From: Candidatus Sphingomonas phytovorans
GTDB taxonomy: Bacteria > Pseudomonadota > Alphaproteobacteria > Sphingomonadales > Sphingomonadaceae
NCBI GenBank assembly: GCA_029202385.1
Contig: CP119314.1
Span: forward strand, 4,218,501 to 4,282,500
Reading direction: 5' to 3'
DNA length: 64,000 bases
Part shown: positions 48,201 through 58,200 of the stretch, piece by piece
Layout: each line of letters opens with the position of its first letter
Position numbering within the stretch: the first letter of the stretch is position 1
Program-made: the position numbers and the translations under genes
The notes under the pieces: model-generated
What the model was told of the DNA's origin: nothing
The model's input: only the letters and a program-made list of their open reading frames with translations
Databases searched by the model: none

Positions 48201-51200
48201 GAGAACCAGCGCTCGAGCTGTCCGGAGGCTGGCTCCGTCGGGCATTTGACCGGCAGCCGGTTCTTCGGGCAGCCGGGCCAGGCAGCGGAAGATCGGCTGG
48301 TTCGGCCGGGCCCGCGACGCGGCTTCAAGCAATGCGGCCTCTCGCGCAACCGGCGCGTTGCGAAGCTCGCCATCGCTAACCGACATGGTCGCAACGTCGA
48401 CTTCCACAGCACGGCACAAGGTTGCGCTGAAGCGGAAGTTGACGAGCTCATTGTCGCCCTGCGCGCAATTCGGTTCGACCAGCGGTGGCGCAAAGCCGTT
48501 CGCCTGCGACCATCTGGCCAGCATGTCGGGATGAAGCAGAAGTTCCTCATCGGCGAGCGTTTCGCCGAGCGCCGCCAGGAGAATATCCTCGCACGGCGTA
48601 TCGGCGCCCTTGCGCCGACGCAGTTTCCAGAACGCGTGAAGATCGCGTAGCCGTGCGTCCCGGATATCCCCCAGGAATATATAGCCGTCTTCGCTGAGCA
48701 GCGATGAAGCCCGTGAGAGCAGCGTGTCCAGCGCCGCCTCGTCGGGTAGATATTGCACGACGGAATTCAGGATGATCGCGTCGAACCTCTGACCGCTCCC
48801 GAAATCGAAGGATTCGATGTCGCCGGTCTCGAACCGCGCGTTCGCCGATTTCATCCGCGTCGCATGATGACGGCAATATTCGATGGCGTTCGCGGCGAAA
48901 TCGATTCCGAGGAAAGCATCCACGTTCGGGATCAGGCGGAATGCCAACGTGCCGATGCCGCACCCCAGTTCGAGCACACTACGCGGCTTCCAGCGCAGGA
49001 TTTTCGAAGCGGCGTCGTCAGTAGCGGCGAGCACCTCGCGGGACGGGATCGGCTGGCGGGTTCCGCTATCGACCCAGCCCAGCGTGTTTTCGTGGGGTGC
49101 GACGCTCCAATCGAGATCGGCATAGCTGTCGTCGAACACCGGCTGCCATTCGCCCGCCGTCCCGCTCGCGTCGTCGGGCGCTTGTTCCGTTGCTTCCGCG
49201 GGAAAAACCAGCGCCACGAATTCGCTGCGCTCGCCATCCAGCACCGCCACCTGGGCGTCGCCCACCTGCGGGTGGCGTCGCAAGGCGGCTTCGATCGAGC
49301 CCGGCTCGATCCGCACGCCGTTCACCTTGATCTGCCTGTCGAGACGGCCTTCGCAATGGAAACCGCCGCTCGCGTCGAAAGTCCCCAGATCGCCCGTCCT
49401 GTAGGAGCGCCCAAGTCCGGCGAGCGAACCGAACCCGCCCCCCTCGCCGCCGAGATACCCCTTGGCGACGGCACATCCGCCGATCGCGATCTCGCCCCGC
49501 GCCGTGATGGGCAGCAAGCGCTCGCCGCAGGTCAGCGCCAAGCGGACATTGTCGACCGGAACGCCGATCGGGACATTCGTGCCGTTTTCGGTGCCGGTGA
49601 CCTGGTGGCACGTCACGTCGACGGTCGCCTCGGTCGGCCCATAGACGTTGTACAGGGCGATTCCGGCTTCGGCGATCAGGCGGTGCGCGAGGTCGGTCGG
49701 CAGGGGCTCGCCGCCCGACATGACCGCTCTCACGGTGTCGGGAAGCGGGCGTAGATCGATGATCGCGCGCAATTGCGTCGGCACGCAATGGAGCGTCGTC
49801 GCCCCGTGCCTCGCGATGTGCTCACCGAGCAATTCCATATCGCGCTCGGCATCGGGCGGCGCGATCGCCAAGCGGCCGCCTGCGATCATGATCGGAAACA
49901 GCTCGCGGCACACCGCGTCGAACATCATCGTGGTCTTCCAGATGCCGACATCCGCCGCGGTCAATTCCAGGGTATCGGCGACCCAGCGGCTGATATTGGC
50001 CAGGCCCGCATGCCCGACCAGAACCGTTTTGGGCGTGCCGCTCGTGCCCGACGTCGAAATGGCATAGGCCGTGTGATCGAGAGACGGGAAGGCGGCAGCG
50101 GGATGCTCACGGCCGCTCGCGGTCAAGGCTTCGAACGCGCACGTTTCATGCTCCGCGGGGACCTCTTCGCCGATGACCAGCGCCGGTTTCAGCGCATCGA
50201 GAACCGCGGCGCGATAGGCGGGCGGGGCGTCGGGATCGATCGGCGCCCAGATCATGGCGGCGCGCATGATGCCGATCAGGCTGACGTAAAGCTCGATCCC
50301 GCGCGGCAGGCAGGTGGCGATCCGCGACTGGGGCGCTATTCCGCGGATCGACAAAGCCGTGGCCAGGGCGTCGGCCCGCATCGTCAGCTCGCGATAGGTC
50401 AGCTCCGCTTCCCCGTGGCTGAGCGCCACCGCCTGCGGCTGTTTCCGGGCCTGGTTCCAGATCAGGTCTACGATCGTCCGGTCGAGATTTTCGGGCCGGA
50501 CCCGGCCGCTGACGATCCTGCTACCGCGGTCCTGCTCGGCGATGCCGGTACCGGCGAGCGCCGACAATTCCTCGCGGAACAGCGCCAGCAGATCCCGGGC
50601 GAATGCCGCGCCGACCCGGGCCGGGTCGTATTCGATCTCGAACTCGACCGATTCGATGCCCTCGGTCACGAACAGCGTCACCGGGACTTTCGCTTCGCCG
50701 ACGCGCAGCCGTTCGAGCTCGATCGTGACATCGCTGATCCGGATGCCTTGATAGGGCGCGTTCTGCAGGACGAAGAGCGCCTGGATCGGCGCGTCTTCAT
50801 GCTCGTGCCGCTCCAGATGCAACCCGTCGATGACTTCATCGAGCGGGGCTTCCTGATTGTCCTGCAGCTCGATCATGAGCGACTGATTGTCCGCCAGCTG
50901 CATTTCCGCCGGGCGATCGAGCACGTGATGTGCGGGAAGGAGGACAGTGTTGGCGAAGAAGCCGATCATGTCGGCGACGTCGGGATTTCTCCGATTGGCC
51001 ACCACGGTGCCGAGAAAGAAGTCGTTCTGGCCGCTCATCAGGCCGAGCGCGCGCTCGAAGGCCGTGAGCAGCACTGCGGAAAGCAGCATTTTGCGGCTTC
51101 TCACGAATTCTCTCAGCAGGCGCGTGTCGGCCGGCCCAGCGAGCCAGCTCAGGTGGCGGGCCGGTCGGCGCCGCGAGGCCGGGGCGCCGATAGGAAGATC

Positions 51201-51866
51201 CAGCGGCGGCAGGCCGGCGACCCGATCGATCCAGAAATGCACCTGTTCGGCCGACGCCGACTCGCTCTGGAACTCCGCGAAGTCGGCGAATTGCAGGGAA
51301 AGCGGCGCGAGCGGGCCGGCATCGCCCGTCCCGAGCAACTCATAGGCTTCGCAGAAATCGTGGGTGAGGACCGAATGCGACCATCCGTCCCCCACGATGT
51401 GATGCATCACGAAGACGAGCGCGTGATGATCCCGTTCGATGCGGATCAGGCGGCAGTGGAAGAGCGGCGCCTGATCGAGCGGAATTTGCTCGGCCGCGAA
51501 TTCGGCGGCGAGCTGCGCAGCAGCGGTCTGGCGCTCCTGCGAGGTCCGCCCCGGCGCACTCACTTTTTCGAATGCAGCCGGCGCCTTTTCCTCGATCACC
51601 TGGAGCGGTTGTTCGCCGTCGAAGATGAAGCGCGTACGGAGCGTCTCGTGCCGATCCTGCAGCATGGCGATCGCCCGCTCGATCCGGGCGGCATCCAGCG
51701 GCCCCTTGAAATCGAGCCGATACGCCATGTTGTAGGTGGCTTCCTCGGGATGCTTGGCCGCCAGGAACCATAGCCGCCGCTGTTCGCGCGATACGCGCGC
51801 GCGCAACGCGCCCGACCCGGGCGCCTCACCGGCATCGGGGCGTTCCCGCGTCGCGTCAGTCAGCAT
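42240..51866 (-). CDS. Dimodular NRPS: C-A(MT)-T-C-A(MT)-T-C*
   Basis: 3208 residues. C1 with HHIVGDGWS at about 155; A1 (STSGTSGTPK about 600, FDAVCREL about 647, YGPTE about 743) holding an N-methyltransferase between core motifs A8 and A10 (VLELGCGIG about 963, NSVVQYLP about 1031); T1 MGGNSL about 1365; C2 HHIVSDGWS about 1551; A2 (TSGTTGTPK about 2018, FNYDGG about 2061, YGPCEG about 2155) with a second MT (VLEVGSGLG about 2387); T2 FGGHSL about 2780; and a terminal C-like domain where HHxxxDG is RSDLLDG (about 2957). No thioesterase. Hand-aligned pocket of A1: D-A-R-H-V-S-V-V-D-K. A2 lacks the Asp that binds the alpha-amine (Asn in its place). Confidence 0.92.
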   Translation of the reverse strand: MLTDATRERPDAGEAPGSGALRARVSREQRRLWFLAAKHPEEATYNMAYRLDFKGPLDAARIERAIAMLQDRHETLRTRFIFDGEQPLQVIEEKAPAAFEKVSAPGRTSQERQTAAAQLAAEFAAEQIPLDQAPLFHCRLIRIERDHHALVFVMHHIVGDGWSHSVLTHDFCEAYELLGTGDAGPLAPLSLQFADFAEFQSESASAEQVHFWIDRVAGLPPLDLPIGAPASRRRPARHLSWLAGPADTRLLREFVRSRKMLLSAVLLTAFERALGLMSGQNDFFLGTVVANRRNPDVADMIGFFANTVLLPAHHVLDRPAEMQLADNQSLMIELQDNQEAPLDEVIDGLHLERHEHEDAPIQALFVLQNAPYQGIRISDVTIELERLRVGEAKVPVTLFVTEGIESVEFEIEYDPARVGAAFARDLLALFREELSALAGTGIAEQDRGSRIVSGRVRPENLDRTIVDLIWNQARKQPQAVALSHGEAELTYRELTMRADALATALSIRGIAPQSRIATCLPRGIELYVSLIGIMRAAMIWAPIDPDAPPAYRAAVLDALKPALVIGEEVPAEHETCAFEALTASGREHPAAAFPSLDHTAYAISTSGTSGTPKTVLVGHAGLANISRWVADTLELTAADVGIWKTTMMFDAVCRELFPIMIAGGRLAIAPPDAERDMELLGEHIARHGATTLHCVPTQLRAIIDLRPLPDTVRAVMSGGEPLPTDLAHRLIAEAGIALYNVYGPTEATVDVTCHQVTGTENGTNVPIGVPVDNVRLALTCGERLLPITARGEIAIGGCAVAKGYLGGEGGGFGSLAGLGRSYRTGDLGTFDASGGFHCEGRLDRQIKVNGVRIEPGSIEAALRRHPQVGDAQVAVLDGERSEFVALVFPAEATEQAPDDASGTAGEWQPVFDDSYADLDWSVAPHENTLGWVDSGTRQPIPSREVLAATDDAASKILRWKPRSVLELGCGIGTLAFRLIPNVDAFLGIDFAANAIEYCRHHATRMKSANARFETGDIESFDFGSGQRFDAIILNSVVQYLPDEAALDTLLSRASSLLSEDGYIFLGDIRDARLRDLHAFWKLRRRKGADTPCEDILLAALGETLADEELLLHPDMLARWSQANGFAPPLVEPNCAQGDNELVNFRFSATLCRAVEVDVATMSVSDGELRNAPVAREAALLEAASRARPNQPIFRCLARLPEEPAAGQMPDGASLRTARALVLVTQDPRKLRVHHLDGTTGLAMCAAAFGHRSSDRCDTLPLLPNPGRLDPPRWKHFLSAVGTIHQQLRGQVPLQMLPQRLVPLPYCPRLPSGKRNQGALERAATGGRSAERSEYPEPGSPEARVAAIFQSLLGSPFARDDDFFAMGGNSLIATRARNRLERELSIKLPLRALFEAATPRLLAREIARTQQEAEAGPRKRTQGTVPIISHAQRRLWFIEKLGTSGAVYNIAHAVSLAGQIDLGALDRAVGRLCKRHVTLRSTFYEQDGEPQLRIMPPRSVGNIELIETCRSQDQAIGLLDREQRNRFDLEQGPLLRILALPIGRDETVLCMICHHIVSDGWSMGIALNELAAFYEAERAGEDVVLPELAIDYLDLALHDEQPEQQRKFADQIAYWQDELAGAAPNMDLPFDRVLAKRKSWAGDVVSFDLDAATAARIETLAAQERATPFIVLLSAFHLVLRTFAQQDDTVIGTVLANRNRYESEGLVGFLVNPLPLRVRSEDGDSFRSLCARTREVSLRGFDNQDVPFDVLVEHLPNGRNADSEAFFQVLFALQNNAAAQLRLGGLDATRLSLPPIGAMFDLSLELRPRPEGYRAVLEYSTELFDRETVALVAQLFDHTLQACLARPDVPLHETVSLPEGERRRLLAFGRGEPLAELAGDTICRRVQSIADTEPDRPCLNDGAIRLTFTDVLEQARALAGKLRSAGCGDKDAIAISVSRGASVVVAMLAAQWAGGVPCYIDPAYPEKRQRQLFGLAGCVLMIAGDNRGLRVLDAQGSEHADALDVDTPLCSAYHPAFLAFTSGTTGTPKVVQVSHRAVCARLRANDIALGALTQADIFAHCYSFNYDGGLVCTFWPLTRGTPITFVPLSHLGERNALIACCRDARVTVIDAIPLVIATLIQEPTDLPDVRLVVTGGDSCPTDLHRRLRQALPDADFANQYGPCEGVFNATTAFYPANAPPAESVTIGEPIAGCDIAIVGPTGGLVPTGSYGELWISDPYLADGYLDDPAANAAKFVEADYFDSPQRFLRTGDRARWLKNGEIEFAGRLDRQVQLNGMRVEPDEIEAVLRKLPDVKEAAVLIADEPSSRVLSAFIVPGDPSDDNRTATATREWEDAFDALYRESRSDEETLLDFTGWTRTADGEPIPDNEMRAWLADTIAMLETEQPRRVLEVGSGLGLIALSLAPASQTYVATDISKNAIEVLTAKAAANGISLRAERASAREAAQRFGAERFDLVILNSVAQYLSGYDELSELVADLSRLLSPGGSIFVGDVRDLRKADAFYEAVERSRHPAQSPEDLAERLQRARLHDEEAHFDPGAFSAIAERIGMEAPVVRLKPLAIDNEMVNFRYDVLFRSGQGPATNDDGWTLDWSACDRSAVPKLLCAADGPLTIANVPFADDDRPEAKSQALQSLLSVAEARGWHSALFPSARDPKLCFFAMAERASDPALWRSYDCAAGELGRRSNYPGFSIRIRSLRQTIQASLEASLPAHMVPAVLVFVDELPTKPGGKIDEARLRKLLFSQRARSHESSEDDILLAAMTDVWRAVLEVDVLPPDADFFAFGGHSLLATKLVARIQQEFGVKLPVVRVFELRTLKNVTGALFGDAAAPDPGTDELHRSALDRLTTNHNQLRAWNTCIAGQPAHFGAAFEIRMPVSFDEIVAATAALPEIHPVLRWRFDENADLSDQEPGRPLACLHRLEPGHDARARLHMQLESGDGAFAIDAFERSGSVREIAVRARSDLLDGASVQQIFSAILANIGRDGERQTLVARYPSRHEWRKSAAVTRPALAGESGDMPEYPTQASFVTTKFDLGREETARLERLGHAWGVTTPALLMGALAAQAQQEDRVVHVDCATDGRLRQGDPAFFPIGPHSEELRFRFIRTELEDVRAYAECAADQLMNALRQGPADIAERALRPAAIAFSYRFVAGAEHGRFRHEVQANHSFAPDWHRIKLSCFRGANGLRMVLRAADRPGPAIDLQAVLRDLLA

Positions 51867-54800
51867 CGGTCAACATTGCCGACGGACGCCGCCGACGACG
51901 GATCGGACGAATGACCGGGCCCGCGCCCGTCTCCCGGCCGGCGCTTGCCGCGATCGCGGCGGCGAGCGCGGAAATCGTCGGCTCGTTGAAGAGCTCCTTG
52001 ACGGTCAGCGTGGTGCCGAAACGCTTATTGGCCTGGTTGATCAATCTTATGGCGTTGAGCGAATGCCCGCCGCGATCGAAGAAATTGTCGTGAACGGCAA
52101 TGCCCGTCTGTCCCAGCAAGGCCTCCGCCATCGCGATGATTTCGGTTTCGATCGCGTTCGGTTGCGAAGGGGCGTGCGTGCGTGCGTTCGCGTCCTCGCG
52201 GCACGCTCTCAGCTCGCGCGCGAGCGCGCTCGCATCGAGCTTGCCGTGCGCGGTGCGCGGAAACGCCGCCATCGGCGCGACGAGGTTCGGGATCATCGCC
52301 AGCGGCAGATAGTCGGACAGGTAGGACCGCATGAGCCGCGTCAACGTCCGCGCGTCCTGGCGCGCACCGGGGACGAGCCGGACGGCTGCGAGGAGTTCGG
52401 CGCCCTGGCCGGCACCGTCGCTTGCGACCACCACGCATCGCTCCACCACCGGATGCGCCTCGATCTGCTGCTCGACCTCGCCGCACTCGATCCGCATGCC
52501 GCGGACTTTGATCTGGCGGTCGCGGCGGCCGAGATATTCGATTTCCCCGTCGGGCAGCATGCGGCCCATGTCGCCGGTACGATATGCCCGCTGCCCGCCG
52601 GAATGCGGGAAAGGATCAAGAAAGGCGGACCCGGCCGCGGCGCCGAGATAACCGAGACCGACCGGCGTGCCGGCGATCACGATCTCTCCGCTTCTGCCAC
52701 GCTCTACCGGCTCCAGCTGCTCGTCGGCGATGATGATCATGCAATTGTCGATCGGGCGTCCCAGCGTGACCCTCGCGCCGGTCTCGGGCCGGATCTCCTT
52801 GCAGGTGACGTCGACTGTGCACTCCGTCGGTCCATAGACGTTGAACAGCCTGCAATCGGGCAGCAAGCGGAAATGCCGTTCGACCAGCGTCCGCGGCAAG
52901 GCTTCTCCGCCGCACATCACGCGCGAGAGGGAACGCAAGGCCGAGCTCCCCTGTCCTTCCGCTATCCCGAGCAACTCGTCGTAGAGAGTGGGGGTCGCGT
53001 GCAGGACCGTCACGGCGTTGTCGTCGATCAGCTCGACGAGCGCGTTCACGTCGAGCGCCTGACGGCCATCGGCCGTGACGACGCACGTTCCGTGGCACAG
53101 CGACATCAGCGTTTCGCGCAAGAATGCGTCGAAACTGATCGGTGTCTTCGCCAGCACCCGATCCGCTTGCGACAGGTTCAGGGCGTCGCCCATCCATGCC
53201 GCGAAATTCGCGACGGCGCGGTGCGGGATCAGGGCCCCCTTCGGCACGCCCGAGCTGCCGGAGGTGTACAGCAGATAGGCCGCGTGATCCGGCCGACAGA
53301 CGCGCGTGTCGAACGGGTCACCACCGGCGGGGGAGAAACCGAAATCCTCGATGGCTCGGCAAACCGTATCCGGCGCCAGCGCTGCGACATCGCCGGCGCA
53401 GTCGCCGGAATATAACATCAGTCCCGGTTTCGCATCCGCGATGATCCGCCGATTCCGCTCGGGCGGAGCCTCGGGATCGAGCGTCACGAACGTAGCATTC
53501 GCCATCGCCGATCCGATCAGCGCGGCCGGCAGTTCGAAACCACGCTGGACGAGGAGGGCGATCCTACGCTCGCCGCAATCCAGTTGCAGGAGCCCGGCAG
53601 CGATCTGGGCGGCGCGGTCCCGCAAATCGCGGTAAGTCAGGGATTCTCCCGAATAAAGGACCGCCGGCGCGTGGGGGGTTCGGGCGACGACGCGCTCGAA
53701 CATCGCCACCACATCGGGCGCGGTTTTGACGATCCTGCCTTTTGCGATGGAAGGTTGCCGTCGCGGCGCAAGCTGCGCCAAAGTCGTGTCGCCTGCCGCG
53801 GCGGCCGTTTCTACCAGTGACCGAAAATCCTGCGAGAAACGATCGATCAGGTCGGGATTGAACAGCTGGGCGTTGTATTCGACCTCGAGAAAAAGCTCTC
53901 CTTCGCCTTCCACCGAAACAGCAGCCAGACTGTCGGTGAGGAACATCGTGAGATCGAGCTTGGCTCTGCCGTTGGGGAGCGGGAGAAGGGAGACCTCGAT
54001 TCCGGGAAGCGAAACCGCCCGCGCCGGAACATGGGACACGAACATGAACTGGAATACTGGATGGAGGAACGGCGTACGCGACGCGCCCGACGTTCGCGCG
54101 ATCTCGTCAAACGGGATGCAGACGCGGTCGATCGCGGCGAGCTTGTCCTCGTGGAAGCGCTTGATGAGCGAAGCGAGGGTCTCCTGCCTGCCGCAATCGA
54201 CCGGAACCGCAAGCCAGTTGACGAAGAAGCCGAATATATTCTCGAACCTGCTGCCGGGACGGTTGGAGGCTGCGATGCCAAGCGCGAAGGGGCCCCCCTC
54301 GGTGAAACGGTCGATGGTGAGCGCGAACATCGCCGCGAGAATGCTTGAGACGGTCAGCGAGAGCTCGCCGGCGAGCGCTCGCACGGCCCGGGTGACTTCG
54401 GGCGAAAGACTGAACGTCAGCCTGCCGGCCCGATCACTGTCCAGCTCGGGACGGACTTTTCCATCGAAGGTCGAGCTTTCGAGGCGACAAGCCGAGAGCG
54501 CATTGCGCGCGTCTTCGATCAGGGCGGGGATATCCGGCTCGGCCAATCGCCTGCGCTGCTGGCGCGCAAAGAGCGAATAGCCTGCCGAAGGCGCCTCGCT
54601 TCTGGCCGCGCCAAGGCGATATTCGGTGGCGAGCTCCCGGAACGCCGCTGCCAGGGACCAACCGTCGCTGATGAAATGATGGATCGCGACGATAAGGTTG
54701 AATGAGCTCTCGCCCGTACGGACCAGCAGCCAGCGCCACAGCGGCGGATCGGTCAGATCGAAGGGGGTGGTCGAGATAGTTTCGCGAAGGGCGCTCAGCC

Positions 54801-55284
54801 TCTCCGCCTGGTCGGGGTGGTCCGACAGGTCCATCAGCGGCAGATCGATCGGCACATTGCGGTCGATCGCGGCGAGATCGATGTCGTCCGTTCGGATCAG
54901 GTGCGTATAGAGTGCGTCGTGCCGACCCACCACATTGCGCAGCGCATCGACCAGGCGGTTCTGATCGGTCACGCCGCGGAAGAAAACGGAGGCTGAAACG
55001 ATATAGGCGGCGCTATTCGGATACAACGCGTCCAGAAAGGACAGGCGCTGCTGCCCATGCGACGGCAGGTAGAATCGGCACCGCTCAACGCAGGCCTCGC
55101 CGCGGAGGGACGGCGCGCGCAGTCCGTTCAGTTCATGGCGGAGTTTCGTCTTGTGCAACGACAATTCCGTCCGGAGCGGGTCCGGAAGCGATTTCGTATT
55201 TCCGATGAGAACCAGATCATCGCCGAGAACGCCAAGGTCGATGCCGGCAGTGTCGAGTTGCAGGATCGCGTGGGCGGCGTTCAC
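51856..55284 (-). CDS. NRPS module with TubC docking domain: TubC-C-A-T
   Basis: 1142 residues from a GTG that overlaps the PKS stop (GTGA). Residues 1-55 (QLDTAGIDLGVLGDDLVLIG...) are a TubC-type N-terminal docking domain, expected to accept the ACP-bound chain from the PKS. C: HHFISDGWS about residue 200. A: YTSGSSGVPKG about 672, FDAFLRET about 717, YGPTE about 815. T: GGHSL about 1071. By hand alignment to GrsA the pocket is D-A-R-H-V-C-V-V-D-K, differing at one position from A1 of the next NRPS. The stop lies 11 bp inside the following gene. Confidence 0.92.
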   Translation of the reverse strand: MNAAHAILQLDTAGIDLGVLGDDLVLIGNTKSLPDPLRTELSLHKTKLRHELNGLRAPSLRGEACVERCRFYLPSHGQQRLSFLDALYPNSAAYIVSASVFFRGVTDQNRLVDALRNVVGRHDALYTHLIRTDDIDLAAIDRNVPIDLPLMDLSDHPDQAERLSALRETISTTPFDLTDPPLWRWLLVRTGESSFNLIVAIHHFISDGWSLAAAFRELATEYRLGAARSEAPSAGYSLFARQQRRRLAEPDIPALIEDARNALSACRLESSTFDGKVRPELDSDRAGRLTFSLSPEVTRAVRALAGELSLTVSSILAAMFALTIDRFTEGGPFALGIAASNRPGSRFENIFGFFVNWLAVPVDCGRQETLASLIKRFHEDKLAAIDRVCIPFDEIARTSGASRTPFLHPVFQFMFVSHVPARAVSLPGIEVSLLPLPNGRAKLDLTMFLTDSLAAVSVEGEGELFLEVEYNAQLFNPDLIDRFSQDFRSLVETAAAAGDTTLAQLAPRRQPSIAKGRIVKTAPDVVAMFERVVARTPHAPAVLYSGESLTYRDLRDRAAQIAAGLLQLDCGERRIALLVQRGFELPAALIGSAMANATFVTLDPEAPPERNRRIIADAKPGLMLYSGDCAGDVAALAPDTVCRAIEDFGFSPAGGDPFDTRVCRPDHAAYLLYTSGSSGVPKGALIPHRAVANFAAWMGDALNLSQADRVLAKTPISFDAFLRETLMSLCHGTCVVTADGRQALDVNALVELIDDNAVTVLHATPTLYDELLGIAEGQGSSALRSLSRVMCGGEALPRTLVERHFRLLPDCRLFNVYGPTECTVDVTCKEIRPETGARVTLGRPIDNCMIIIADEQLEPVERGRSGEIVIAGTPVGLGYLGAAAGSAFLDPFPHSGGQRAYRTGDMGRMLPDGEIEYLGRRDRQIKVRGMRIECGEVEQQIEAHPVVERCVVVASDGAGQGAELLAAVRLVPGARQDARTLTRLMRSYLSDYLPLAMIPNLVAPMAAFPRTAHGKLDASALARELRACREDANARTHAPSQPNAIETEIIAMAEALLGQTGIAVHDNFFDRGGHSLNAIRLINQANKRFGTTLTVKELFNEPTISALAAAIAASAGRETGAGPVIRPIRRRRRPSAMLTDAD

Positions 55285-58200
55285 AGAGTTTCCGCTTCCT
55301 CTGTCAGCGATTCGCGTTTTTCCGGAACTGCCTGGTCCAGCGCCCTTTCGACGATCGGCATCAAGCGATCGACGACGCTGTCGATGGTTTGCGCATCCAT
55401 CAAGACCACCAGTCCGACCTCGATGTCATATACTTCGGACAGCTTGTTGCGCAGTTCTACCGCCATCAGCGAATCGAAGCCGAGATCGTAAAGATTGGTT
55501 CGGGCGCCGACTTCGTCGATTTCGGTTTCCAAAGCCTTCGCGATCAGGACTTGCAGACGCGAAACCAACACCGCCCTGCGTTCTTTCGGGGGGATGTGGT
55601 GAAGCGTGTCCAGATCCTTGCTCCGCTGTCCCTCCTGTGTCGGTCCGGCCAGATCCGCTGCGGCCGGTGCCGATCCCGCGCGCTGTTCGGGAAACTGGGC
55701 GATCACGACTTCGTCATGGCCGCCGGACAGCACCAGCCCGAGCGCCCGCAGGGCGTTTTCCGGGGCCAGGCGCTCGATCCCCTTCAATTCGAAGATCGCG
55801 TCGAGTTCCGGCGCAGCGGCCATGCCCGCGCCAGACCATGGGCCGAAATGGACGATCGTCGCGCGATGCGGCGTGTCGCGAACCATCCGTCTGAGCGCAG
55901 CGGCCGCTGCCGCGTTGGCGGCCGAATAAGCGACCTGCCCCTGCGACCCGCGCAACGCCGCCAGGCTCGAAAACAGAATGATGTGCAGCGGTCTCTTGGC
56001 GTGATCGAGCAGACCGCGCAGGTTCTCGATCGCGCCCAATTTGGGGGCGAAGGCCGATGCGATGCTCTCCTGGGTGACGCCGTCCCCTTCTGATCGGTCG
56101 ACTCCCGCCAGGTGAAAGATGGTGTCGAAAGCGTCGGGGTCCTGGCCGCAGTCCCGCAATGCGTCCTCGATCGGGTCCACAGCGACGTTCGCGCGGCAGT
56201 CCTTCACCGCCACACGAGCGATACCCGCCCTGGGGCCGCGCATCCCGTTTCTGGAAACGCTCGTAATGGCCGAAGCCCCTTCCTCTTCCAGCCACGAGAC
56301 GAGCTTGCGTCCGAGTGCGCCGCTGCCGCCCAGCACGACCGCCCGACCGCCCGCGAGCAGATCCCCAGCCGGCTTAGCGGAGCCGGACGACTCCCCGAAC
56401 GGCTCCAGCTCCATCCGGAAAACGCGGCCGCCGCGAATCGCGGCCGGCAATGTTTCGCTGGCGAGGCTGGCTGCTATCGCCAGCGCCGTGCGCTCATCCG
56501 TATCATCGACGTCGAGTACGCCTTGCGGTGTCTGCCCCCCGAACTGCGTGAGCGAGGCGGCGGCGGACCAAGCCGCAGCCGCTACCGGGTCGGGAAGCCC
56601 GTCATCTTTCAGGACGGCCTGGGCCGAACGCGTCAGCACCGCCCATTTGATGCCGCGTCCCTGCTTCGGCAGCGCGCTCGTCCAGTTGGCAATTTCGAGG
56701 GTGACGGCCTGAGCCAGTCCGGCATCGGCACCGTCGGTGGGCGTCTGGGCCACGAAAATATGCCATTCCTGCGCACCGTCTGCGCGCCGGCTCCTTTCAT
56801 CGCCCGTCCGCGCGGCTTCGAACCCGGCAGTGCGGAATGCCTCGATCCAGGCCGACGCGCCTGACGGCTCCGACGCGTGGACGATGAATGACATCGATTT
56901 CGGCGCGGCAGCCGTCGGTGCCGCTTCATGCCACGCGATCCTGTGCGCGACCTTTCTGGCCGCGACCACGCGCGGATCGCTCGGCGGCAACTTGAACCGG
57001 TTGAATGCGATGCGGCCGAGTTGCACGACCGCCCGGCCTTGCCCGTCGCGGGCGACGGCATCGAAATAATCGATGTCTCCTTCGCGGCCTCGTGCGTCGG
57101 TGACGACCGTCAGGACGCCGGGCTCGACATCTCCGATCGACATCGAGCCGACACCTGCGGGCATGGCAAGCGGGACGCTTGCGGCGCGCAGGCCGGGCCG
57201 CAACGCGAACGCATGCGCCGTGGAGATGACGGCGTCGACCAGAATGGCCTTGCCCTGTTCGCTCGCATCTTCGACCAGCAACTCGGTTTCTGCGCGATCG
57301 CCATCGAGCCGAACCCGTTCGACCAGGCGAAACTCATCCCCATAAAACCCGCCAAGCGTACCGATATAATCGTAGAACTGGCTCCGTTCGGCGATCAGGT
57401 CCGGGCCGCCGCCGGCCATCGGCTCGGGCACGCGTTCGCAATAGGATTGCCGGAGCGAGGCGATGTCCGTCACCGCATCGATCGTCATGGAATCCTCTTC
57501 CACGAAATCGATCAGGCAGGCGACTTCGCCGATACCGATCGCCGCCAAGCGGTCGAGGGTCCGGTGCGCGGCGTTGAACGATCCGATCAGGGAGAGGTTT
57601 TCGAATACCCGCTCGAACTGGATATCGGCCATCTCGCCAAAGGTCTTGTCGTCGATGGCATCGGCCGGGCGATCAAGCTGCAACATCAGCTCGCGATTGT
57701 CGAACAGATACTTGCGATAGGGGCCGGCAACGGCTCGCCGGACTTCGGCGCTGTCGTTGCCGAGGCAGCAATGGACCATGACGGTCACGACGCCCTCGTC
57801 CGGTTCGTAGCCGTTCTCTTCGCGGGCCTTGCGATAAGCCGCAATGGCGGGTTCCAATCCTTCGAAACCCAGATCGACGAGATACGTCAGGACATTCGCG
57901 CCGACCGAGCCGGCGTACCGGAAGGTGTCGATCGATCTGGCCGCCGTTATCCAGAGCGGAAGCGACGGTTGCAACGGGGCCGGGCGAATGGCGACGGAAT
58001 GGCTGCGGCCTTCGACCTGCCGGGTCAAGCTTGCACCGCTCCACAATTCCCGCACCTGGCGGACGCGCTTGCGGAATTCGCTTTTGCGCGTGGCATAGCA
58101 TTCGGGGGCCAGAACGAAATCGGATCGCAGCCAGCCGGATGCGAGGGCGACATCCACCCGACCGCCGGAGAGGTTATCCACCATCGACCATTCCTCCGCG

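Noticed and set aside
49773..51773. Open frame of about 666 codons antisense to the first NRPS module
   Set aside because: Same shadow effect; the sense strand shows an ordered C-A-MT domain set.
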